In this document: positions 7,583 to 13,523 of the stretch, piece by piece
Position numbering within the stretch: the stretch's first letter is position 1
Layout: every line of letters begins with the position of its first letter
Assembly (NCBI GenBank): GCA_026989405.1
Contig: JALSJL010000291.1
Location: forward strand, 1 to 15,257
Source: Marinosulfonomonas sp.
GTDB taxonomy: Bacteria > Pseudomonadota > Alphaproteobacteria > Rhodobacterales > Rhodobacteraceae
DNA: 15,257 nucleotides
Direction of reading: 5' to 3'
The notes under the pieces: generated by a model
What the model saw: the letters and a program-made list of their open reading frames with translations, nothing else
The model's database searches: none
Told to the model about the DNA's origin: nothing
Position numbers and translations under genes: made by a program

Positions 7583-8629
7583 TTACTTGGTGTTCGCCAC
7601 GCCCAGCCGCTGCCCAACGCCATCGCGGTCCTGCAGCGCGCGCCACCATGCCTCGTTGTCCAGATACCATTGCACTGTTTTCTCCAACCCCTCGTCCAGC
7701 GTCAGCGATGGACGCCAGCCAAGCTCGGTGCGGATGCGCGTCGGATCGATTGCATAGCGCATGTCGTGGCCCGGCCGGTCGGTCACAAAGGTGATCAGCT
7801 CGGCATGCGGCGCGCCAAGCGGGTGCTTTTCATCCAGAATGGCGCAGATCTTGTGCACGAGCTCCAGATTGGTCGCCTCGTTTTCTCCGCCGATATTGTA
7901 GGTCCGACCCACGGCCCCGTTTTGCAGAACCGTCAACAACGCATCGGCGTGATCTTCGACGAACAACCAGTCGCGCACGTTGTCGCCCTTGCCGTAAATC
8001 GGGATGGGGCGACCGGCCAGCGCGTTCAGGATGACAACCGGAATCAGCTTTTCCGGAAAATGGAAAGGCCCGTAGTTGTTGGAACAATTCGTGATCACAA
8101 CCGGCAAGCCATAGGTCTCGTTCCAGGCCCGAACCAGATGGTCGCTGGCCGCCTTGGACGCAGAATACGGGCTGTTGGGGGCATAGGGCGTGTCTTCGGT
8201 GAACATCCCCTCGGCACCAAGCGAGCCATAGACCTCATCGGTCGAAATATGGTGAAACCGGAAATCTTCGGGGCGGCCACGCTGTTCCCAGTAATTGCGC
8301 GCCGCCTCAAGCAGCCGATAGGTTCCGGTCACATTGGTGTCGATGAACGCCCCCGGACCGTCAATAGATCGGTCCACATGGCTTTCAGCGGCCAGATGCA
8401 TCACCGCATCCGGGCGGTGTTGCGCAAAAATCCTGTCCAGCGCCTGTGCATCGCGAATGTCGGCATGTTCGAACGCATAGCCCGGATGCTGCGCGACCTC
8501 ATCAAGGTTTGCCAGGCAGGCGGCATAGGTCAGCGCATCAAGATTGACGACCTCATGGCCAAGCCCGATGGCCTGGCGCACAACCGCCGAACCGATGAAA
8601 CCCGCACCGCCGGTCACAAGAATTTTCAT
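7583..8629 (-). CDS. rmlB: dTDP-glucose 4,6-dehydratase
   Basis: This extended short-chain dehydrogenase/reductase converts dTDP-glucose to dTDP-4-keto-6-deoxyglucose with tightly bound NAD+. The 348-residue product has the NAD motif TGGAGFIG (residues 6-13), HLAAESHVDRSI (78-89), the active-site Thr130-Asp131-Glu132 in STDEVYG, and catalytic Tyr155/Lys159 in YSASK. NCSNNYGP and RDWLFVEDH, typical of RmlB, are also present. The ATG at 8629 sits 13 bp after the rmlD stop, indicating one transcript. Length is slightly below the 355-361 residues of enterobacterial RmlB but all core elements are intact. Confidence 0.97.
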   Translation of the reverse strand: MKILVTGGAGFIGSAVVRQAIGLGHEVVNLDALTYAACLANLDEVAQHPGYAFEHADIRDAQALDRIFAQHRPDAVMHLAAESHVDRSIDGPGAFIDTNVTGTYRLLEAARNYWEQRGRPEDFRFHHISTDEVYGSLGAEGMFTEDTPYAPNSPYSASKAASDHLVRAWNETYGLPVVITNCSNNYGPFHFPEKLIPVVILNALAGRPIPIYGKGDNVRDWLFVEDHADALLTVLQNGAVGRTYNIGGENEATNLELVHKICAILDEKHPLGAPHAELITFVTDRPGHDMRYAIDPTRIRTELGWRPSLTLDEGLEKTVQWYLDNEAWWRALQDRDGVGQRLGVANTK

Positions 8630-8642
8630 GCCACCACCCTCG

Positions 8643-9494
8643 TCATTGGCCTGCTTCTGACAGGTCGTTCAATACATCCGCCAGATCCTTGCGCCAGTCC
8701 GGCTGCTCGATGCCGAACACGCGGGCGGTCGATGTGCAGTCGAGCCGCGAATTCAAGGGGCGTTGCGCCGGTGTCGGATAGGCCTCCGAGGCGATATCGC
8801 CGACATCCACAGGCAAGCGCGCCTGTGCAAAAATCTCGCGCGCGAAATCGGCCCAACTGACGGCCGGCGCACCGCTGAAATGGTAGATGCCGCTCTTGTT
8901 CCCATCGTCACGCAGCGCCTGACCGATCTTCAACGCGGCCTCGGCAATCGAGGCGGCGCTGGTCGGCCCGCCCACCTGGTCGGCCACGATCGACAGGGCT
9001 TCGCGGTCGCGCCCAAGGCGCAGCATCGTTTTCACGAAGTTCTGGCCATGGGCCGAAAACACCCAGGATGTGCGCAGGACCGCATGCGCGCCGCCGGCCG
9101 CGACGACGGCCCTGTCGCCGGCCAGTTTCGTGCGCCCGTAGGCCCCGAGCGGCCCGGTTGCATCATCCGGCACCCAGGCGCGCGCGCCCGAGCCGTCATA
9201 GACATAATCCGTCGAAATCTGGACAACCGGCACGCCCATCCCGGCCGCCGCCTGCGCGATTTCCGCGGGCGCTTCGGCATTCAGCCGCGCGGCAGCCGCT
9301 TCGTCTTGTTCGGCCTGGTCGACCGCCGTATAGGCGGCGGCGTTGATGATCAGTTCGGGCCTCACACGCCGGATCGCGGCGGCGGCCTGTCCGGGCTGCG
9401 CCAGATCAACCTCGTCGCGCCCGAGCGCGGTCACCCCGTCACGGCGACGCAGTTCCGAAGCGACCTGCCCTGAATGCCCGAACACCAGGATCAT
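8643..9494 (-). CDS. rmlD: dTDP-4-dehydrorhamnose reductase
   Basis: RmlD reduces dTDP-4-keto-L-rhamnose to dTDP-L-rhamnose with NAD(P)H, the last step of the pathway. The 283-residue product starts MILVFGHSGQVA, the cofactor-binding loop, followed by NAAAYTAVDQAE (51-62), STDYVYDG (94-101) with the substrate-site Thr95/Asp96, and catalytic Tyr119/Lys123 in YGRTK. LRTSWVF and the C-terminal RPLNSRLDC are standard. The ATG at 9494 overlaps the rmlC stop as ATGA, so I prefer it to an in-frame ATG 18 bases upstream that would add six residues and a longer overlap. Translational coupling with rmlC is likely. Confidence 0.96.
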   Translation of the reverse strand: MILVFGHSGQVASELRRRDGVTALGRDEVDLAQPGQAAAAIRRVRPELIINAAAYTAVDQAEQDEAAAARLNAEAPAEIAQAAAGMGVPVVQISTDYVYDGSGARAWVPDDATGPLGAYGRTKLAGDRAVVAAGGAHAVLRTSWVFSAHGQNFVKTMLRLGRDREALSIVADQVGGPTSAASIAEAALKIGQALRDDGNKSGIYHFSGAPAVSWADFAREIFAQARLPVDVGDIASEAYPTPAQRPLNSRLDCTSTARVFGIEQPDWRKDLADVLNDLSEAGQ

Positions 9495-10063
9495 GCGCGT
9501 GGTCCCGTCCATTCAAAGGGGTTGTCAAGCTCGGCCAGGGTTGGCGCGGCCGCGTCCTTGGCCGAAATCACGACATCGCCCGGGTCGACCCCCCAATCGA
9601 TACCGATGTCCGGATCATCAAACCGCACCGCTCCGTCACAATCGGGCGCATAATAGTCCGAACATTTGTAGACGATCTCGGTGTCCGGCTCACGGGTGAC
9701 AAACCCGTGCAGAAAACCCGCCGGCACCAGCAGTTGGCGCCCGTTGTCAAAGCTCAGCTCCGTCCCGAACCACTGACCGTAGGTCGGCGAGCCGCGCCGA
9801 ATATCGACCGCCACATCGTAAAGACGCCCGCGCCCGCAGCGCACAAGCTTGGCCTGCGCGTGCGGCGGGCTTTGAAAATGCAGCCCGCGCACAGTCCCGA
9901 CCCGGGCCGACAACGAATGATTGTCCTGCACGAACTCGATATCGATCCCGTGTTCGGCAAGCCGCGCCCGGTTGTAGCTTTCCGAGAAAAACCCCCGTTC
10001 GTCACCGTGACGTGCCGGTGTGATGACGACCAGCCCGGCCATTCCCGTCTCTTCAACTTTCAC
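9491..10063 (-). CDS. rmlC: dTDP-4-dehydrorhamnose 3,5-epimerase
   Basis: RmlC epimerises C3 and C5 of dTDP-4-keto-6-deoxyglucose to give the L-rhamno form. The 190-residue cupin has the usual N terminus (ITPARHGDERGFFSESYN), catalytic His62 in VRGLHFQ, the cupin segment LLVPAGFLHGF (111-121), Tyr132 in EIVYKCSDYY, and the C-terminal DDPDIGIDW. The start is GTG at 10063, with GAGGG 7 bases upstream, and the resulting N terminus matches the family. It is the first gene of the minus-strand rmlC-rmlD-rmlB-rmlA operon, so the promoter should lie in 10064-10198, shared with the divergent hydrolase. The product rhamnose would go to lipopolysaccharide or exopolysaccharide; no glycosyltransferase is visible here. 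Confidence 0.96.
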   Translation of the reverse strand: MKVEETGMAGLVVITPARHGDERGFFSESYNRARLAEHGIDIEFVQDNHSLSARVGTVRGLHFQSPPHAQAKLVRCGRGRLYDVAVDIRRGSPTYGQWFGTELSFDNGRQLLVPAGFLHGFVTREPDTEIVYKCSDYYAPDCDGAVRFDDPDIGIDWGVDPGDVVISAKDAAAPTLAELDNPFEWTGPRA

Positions 10064-10107
10064 AAATCAACCCTCGTCATGTCTTGCGTGGTTCCCTACC
10101 AAGCGTA

Positions 10108-10135
10108 TTGGCGACTGTCACCCGGTCAGCGCCAA
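10108..10135. promoter_or_regulatory. Inverted repeat in the rmlC / hydrolase divergent region
   Basis: TTGGCG at 10108-10113 is mirrored by CGCCAA at 10130-10135, and the pairing extends by CTG/CAG with one bulged A. It lies about 45 bp upstream of the rmlC start and 64 bp upstream of the hydrolase start. It could be an operator or an mRNA hairpin in a leader; nothing seen decides between them. Confidence 0.35.
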
Positions 10136-10165
10136 ACCATTGGCAAACGCGTCTTTTCGGTGATA

Positions 10166-10182
10166 GTTGATGATCAATCAAC
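10166..10182. promoter_or_regulatory. Palindromic operator candidate before the hydrolase start
   Basis: GTTGATGATCAATCAAC has perfect 6-bp arms (GTTGAT and ATCAAC) around GATCA. Its right edge is 16 bp before the GTG proposed for the hydrolase. The AT-rich symmetric form suits a dimeric regulator's site. No regulator gene for it is visible in the window. Confidence 0.35.
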
Positions 10183-10198
10183 CGGGCTGGACCGAATT

Positions 10199-11860
10199 GT
10201 GGCGCGCAAGGCAAAAAACATCCTGTTCATCATGTTCGACCAGCTCCGGTTCGACTATCTGTCCTGCGCCGGGCACCCGTTTCTTGACACCCCCAACATT
10301 GACGCTCTTGCCGCGCGGGGCGTGCGGTTTACACGCGCCTATGTGCAGTCTCCGGTCTGCGGCGCCTCCCGCATGAGCACATATACCGGCCGCTACACAT
10401 CTTCGCACGGGGCCCAGTATAACGGCTATCCGCTGCGCGTCGGCGAAATGACGCTTGGCGATCACCTGCGCCCGCTTGGCATGGGCTGCTGGCTGGTCGG
10501 AAAGACCCACATGCGCGCCGACAAGGCCGGGATGGAACGGCTGGGCCTCAGCCCCGACAGCGTGATCGGCGCACGGCAGGCAGAATGCGGTTTCGACATC
10601 TGGGTGCGCGACGACGGACTCTGGAGCGAGGGGCCGGGCGGGCGCTATGACCCGGCCGACAGCCCCTACGAGGCCTACCTGAAGTCGCGCGGATACGAGG
10701 GCAGCGCCCCGTGGGCCGATTTTGCCAATGCCGCGCTGGAAGACGGCAAGACGGCCTCGGGCTGGTTTCTGCAAAACGCTGGCAAGCCTGCCAATATCCG
10801 CGAACAGGACAGCGAAACGCCGTGGCTGACCGGCGAAGCGATGCGCTTCATCGAGCACGCGCACGGGCCGTGGTGCCTGCACCTTTCCTATATCAAGCCA
10901 CACTGGCCCTATATCGTTCCGGCACCCTATCACGCCATGTATGGCCCAAACCAGGTTCTCGCCGCCAACCGCAGTGAGGCCGAACGCATTGACCCGCACC
11001 CGGTCTATGCCGAGTTCATGCAGACCCCGGTTGCGCGGGCATTTTCGGACGATGACGTTCGTGCCCGGGTCATCCCGACCTACATGGGGCTGATCAAACA
11101 GGCAGACGACCAGATGGGCCGGCTTTTCGCATTTCTTGAAAAGACCGGGCGCATGGATGACACGATGATCGTGATCACATCCGACCACGGCGACTATCTG
11201 GGCGATCACTGGCTTGGCGAAAAGGACCTGTTTCACGAACCTTCGGTCAAGGTTCCGCTGATCGTCTACGACCCTTCCGAAGCCGCCGACGGCACCCGCG
11301 GCACAACCTGCGATGAATTGGTCGAGGCAATTGACCTGGCGCCGACCTTTATCGAGACCGCCGGCGGCGAGGTGCCGGGCCACATCGTCGAAGGGCATTC
11401 GCTGCTGCCGTTCCTTCAGGGCCGCACGCCGGAGACCTGGCGCGAGTTTGCGATCAGCGAATATGATTTCTCGACCAGTCCGATCTGCGCAAAACTCGGG
11501 CTTGAGCCACGCGATGCGCGCTTGTTCATGGTCGCGGACAAGGACTGGAAATTCATGCATGCCGAGGGCGGCCTGCCCCCGATGCTGTTCGACCTGCGCA
11601 CCGACCCCGATGAACTCCGGGATCTGGGAACGAGCCCAGAGCACGCAAAGATCATCGCGCTCATGCGGCAGCGGCTTGCCGACTGGAGCCGGCGGATGTC
11701 ACAGCGCGTCACGATGCCTGATGAAGCGATCTTGCAGGGTCGCGGCGACGCCGCCTCGAAGGGCATTCTGCTGGGCGCGCAACGCCCCGCAGACACCACC
11801 CCCGAGGTCGCGGCCTTTTACGAGGGAAAGCCGCGGAAAAACTGGCGCGACACGGGGTAG
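10199..11860 (+). CDS. Formylglycine-type sulfatase-superfamily hydrolase, phosphonate monoester hydrolase-like
   Basis: The 553-residue alkaline phosphatase-superfamily enzyme would hydrolyse a sulfate ester, phosphodiester or phosphonate monoester. Metal and catalytic residues seen are Asp14 (NILFIMFDQLRFDYL), the nucleophile Cys54 in CGASR, Lys102/His104 in GKTHMR, His235 in KPHWPY, Asp329-His330 in TSDHGDYLGDH, and Lys342. LHLSYIKPHWPYIVPAPYHA and FDLRTDPDE resemble phosphonate monoester hydrolases of Rhizobium and Burkholderia. Cys54 must become formylglycine; the motif has Ala where CxPxR is usual. No signal peptide, so probably cytoplasmic. The GTG at 10199 is chosen because family similarity starts there; its ribosome site is weak (GGA), and in-frame GTG 10160 is an alternative. 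It may serve sulfur or phosphorus scavenging beside the taurine genes, or surface-polymer chemistry beside rml. Confidence 0.85.
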   Translation: MARKAKNILFIMFDQLRFDYLSCAGHPFLDTPNIDALAARGVRFTRAYVQSPVCGASRMSTYTGRYTSSHGAQYNGYPLRVGEMTLGDHLRPLGMGCWLVGKTHMRADKAGMERLGLSPDSVIGARQAECGFDIWVRDDGLWSEGPGGRYDPADSPYEAYLKSRGYEGSAPWADFANAALEDGKTASGWFLQNAGKPANIREQDSETPWLTGEAMRFIEHAHGPWCLHLSYIKPHWPYIVPAPYHAMYGPNQVLAANRSEAERIDPHPVYAEFMQTPVARAFSDDDVRARVIPTYMGLIKQADDQMGRLFAFLEKTGRMDDTMIVITSDHGDYLGDHWLGEKDLFHEPSVKVPLIVYDPSEAADGTRGTTCDELVEAIDLAPTFIETAGGEVPGHIVEGHSLLPFLQGRTPETWREFAISEYDFSTSPICAKLGLEPRDARLFMVADKDWKFMHAEGGLPPMLFDLRTDPDELRDLGTSPEHAKIIALMRQRLADWSRRMSQRVTMPDEAILQGRGDAASKGILLGAQRPADTTPEVAAFYEGKPRKNWRDTG

Positions 11861-11881
11861 ATTTCGCACCGCACGGCCCAC

Positions 11882-11921
11882 CTGGATATAACCGCCTACG
11901 GTATCTGGCCCTATTGCCAGA
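11882..11921 (+). promoter_or_regulatory. Candidate TauR operator of tpa (direct repeat, 23-bp spacing)
   Basis: Two boxes, CTGGATATA (11882) and CTGGCCCTA (11905), start 23 bp apart. The same arrangement recurs before xsc with boxes TTGGACCTA and CTGGCCCTA. The second box is also the left arm of a perfect inverted repeat, TCTGGC (11904-11909) and GCCAGA (11916-11921). A TATGCT at 11930-11935 could be a -10 element, placing box 2 near -35, as expected for an activator site. TauR of Rhodobacter capsulatus is known to activate tpa through its promoter. Confidence 0.6.
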
Positions 11922-11952
11922 CTGCCGGATATGCTGTCAGAATACATGGGAT

Positions 11953-11966
11953 CCCGGCGCGCCGGG
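11953..11966. repeat. Perfect 14-bp palindrome in the tpa leader
   Basis: CCCGGCGCGCCGGG reads the same on both strands, 38 bases before the tpa start codon. In RNA it could form only a 5-bp stem with a CGCG loop. It might be a second regulator site or a leader hairpin; in GC-rich DNA chance is also possible. Confidence 0.4.
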
Positions 11967-12004
11967 GAACCAGAGTCTTTTTCTCGACCCCAGGGAGCTG
12001 CACG

Positions 12005-13384
12005 ATGAACACCCACCTGTCCGCCAATGACATTTCCAAGGTCATCGAAGCCGATCGCGCCCATGTCTGGCATCACCTGATTCAGCACAAACCCTTTGAA
12101 ACCATTGACCCTCGCATCATGGTCGAAGGCCGCGGCATGCGGGTCTGGGACGCGACCGGCAAAGAATATCTCGACGGGGTCTCCGGCGGGGTCTGGACGG
12201 TAAACGTGGGCTACGCGCGCGAATCCATTGCCGACGCGGTGCGCGACCAACTGGTGAAACTGAACTACTTTGCCGGCTCTGCCGGGTCGATCCCCGGCAG
12301 CCAATTCGCCGAAAAACTGATCGAGAAGATGCCCGGCCTCAGCCGCGTCTACTATACGAACTCGGGATCGGAAGCGAACGAGAAGGTGTTCAAGATGGTC
12401 CGCCAGATCGCCCACAAGCGTTACGGCGGCCGGAAAAACAAGATCCTCTTTCGCGAGCGCGACTACCACGGCACCACCATCACCGCGCTGTCGGCCGGCG
12501 GCCAGCCGGAACGGGGCGCCCAATACGGCCCCTACACGCCGGGCTTCGTCGAGGTGCCGCACTGCCTCGAATATCGCGCCCAGTGGGACGTGGAAAACTA
12601 CGGCGAGCGGGCGGCAGACGCCATCGAAGAGGTCATCCTGCGCGAAGGCGCCGACACCATCGGCGCGCTGTGCCTTGAGCCGGTGACGGCCGGTGGCGGT
12701 GTGATCACCCCGCCTGCGGGCTATTGGGAGCGGGTGCAGGAGATTTGCCGCAAATACGACATCCTGCTGCATATCGACGAGGTCGTCTGCGGCGTCGGGC
12801 GCACCGGAAAATGGTTCGGCTATCAGCAATACGGTGTGAAACCCGATTTCGTGACCATGGCAAAGGGCGTGGCCTCGGGCTACGCCGCCATCGCCTGCGC
12901 GGTGATCACCGAAGAGGTGTTCGACATGTTCAAGGAAAACCCGGATGACCCGCTGGATTATTTCCGCGACATCTCCACTTTCGGCGGCTGCACCGCCGGG
13001 CCGGCGGCGGCGCTGGAAAACATGCGCATCATCGAAGACGAAGGCCTGCTGGACAACACCACGGCCATGGGCGAGCGGATGCTCGGCAACCTGCGGGGGC
13101 TGATGGAAAAACATGGCGTGATCGGCGATGTGCGCGGCAAGGGGCTGTTCCTGGGCGCCGAGCTGGTTTCGGACCGCAGCACGAAAGAACCGGTGGATGA
13201 AAAGCAGGCGCAGGCGGTGGTGGCCGAGTGCATGGCGCAAGGGGTGATCATCGGGGTCACCAACCGCTCGCTGCCCGGCTTCAACAACACGCTGTGCTTT
13301 TCGCCCGCGCTGATTTCCACCGCAGATGACATCGATGCCATCACCGAGACTGTCGACAAGGCCCTGACCAAGGTGTTCGGCTGA
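12005..13384 (+). CDS. tpa: Taurine--pyruvate aminotransferase
   Basis: Tpa is a class III PLP aminotransferase that converts taurine and pyruvate to sulfoacetaldehyde and alanine in the cytoplasm. The 459-residue length fits the known enzymes. Seen are YYTNSGSEANEKVFK (116-130), FRERDYHGTTI with the ring-stacking region (149-159), the PLP-nitrogen Asp258 in HIDEVVCGVGRTGK, and the Schiff-base Lys287 in TMAKGVASGYA. The start ATG has AGGGAG 7 bases upstream. Upstream lie paired YTGG boxes thought to bind TauR; downstream are tauR and xsc, whose product consumes sulfoacetaldehyde. This linkage makes the taurine assignment strong compared with other omega-aminotransferases. Confidence 0.96.
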   Translation: MNTHLSANDISKVIEADRAHVWHHLIQHKPFETIDPRIMVEGRGMRVWDATGKEYLDGVSGGVWTVNVGYARESIADAVRDQLVKLNYFAGSAGSIPGSQFAEKLIEKMPGLSRVYYTNSGSEANEKVFKMVRQIAHKRYGGRKNKILFRERDYHGTTITALSAGGQPERGAQYGPYTPGFVEVPHCLEYRAQWDVENYGERAADAIEEVILREGADTIGALCLEPVTAGGGVITPPAGYWERVQEICRKYDILLHIDEVVCGVGRTGKWFGYQQYGVKPDFVTMAKGVASGYAAIACAVITEEVFDMFKENPDDPLDYFRDISTFGGCTAGPAAALENMRIIEDEGLLDNTTAMGERMLGNLRGLMEKHGVIGDVRGKGLFLGAELVSDRSTKEPVDEKQAQAVVAECMAQGVIIGVTNRSLPGFNNTLCFSPALISTADDIDAITETVDKALTKVFG

Positions 13385-13400
13385 GCCGCTGGAAAATTGA

Positions 13401-13437
13401 GGCGCCTTTCGGCGCCACGCTTTCTGGCACTTCGTGC
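13401..13437 (+). terminator. Hairpin terminator candidate after tpa
   Basis: GGCGCC TTTC GGCGCC (13401-13416) forms a 6-bp stem with a tetraloop, 17 bases after the tpa stop. A second small hairpin, GCAC TTC GTGC (13427-13437), follows. The stretch between, ACGCTTTCTG, is not a strong T tract, so termination may be partial or Rho-aided. It separates tpa from tauR. Confidence 0.5.
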
Positions 13438-13442
13438 GATTT

Positions 13443-13475
13443 GCCTTCGGCGAGAGTATTTTCGGCAAGATGAAG
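13443..13475 (+). repeat. 33-bp dispersed intergenic repeat, copy 3 (diverged)
   Basis: GCCTTCGGCGAGAGTATTTT followed by CGGCAAGATGAAG aligns without gaps to copy 2, with 24 of 33 bases identical. The preserved frame is GCCtcCGGCGgG..TATTT....AAGAtGAA. It lies just after the tpa terminator, which agrees with a position downstream of genes in the same orientation, as for copy 1. Confidence 0.6.
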
Positions 13476-13490
13476 TAGCGCTGGCTCCTT

Positions 13491-13521
13491 GAGTCCAACG
13501 GCGCCGGGTGATAAGTCCAAC
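13491..13521 (-). promoter_or_regulatory. Candidate TauR autoregulatory operator before tauR
   Basis: On the minus strand the perfect 8-mer GTTGGACT occurs twice, as GTTGGACTTA (from 13521) and GTTGGACTCA (from 13499), 22 bp apart. The boxes resemble those before tpa and xsc (YTGGaCyTA) but point the other way. The last base is two bases before the proposed tauR start codon, so bound protein would cover the translation start and probably block tauR expression. Confidence 0.5.
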
Positions 13522-13523
13522 CG

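Noticed and set aside
7481..8860. A 459-codon plus-strand open frame over rmlB
   Set aside because: Antisense to rmlB with its intact NAD and YxxxK motifs; no independent start signal or family similarity.
9707..10198. N-terminal extension of the hydrolase frame across rmlC
   Set aside because: The stretch is antisense to rmlC and lacks sulfatase-family features; the family N terminus starts at about 10199.
10178..11644. A 488-codon minus-strand open frame over the hydrolase gene
   Set aside because: Antisense shadow: composition is low in recognisable motifs, while the plus strand has full sulfatase-family residues.
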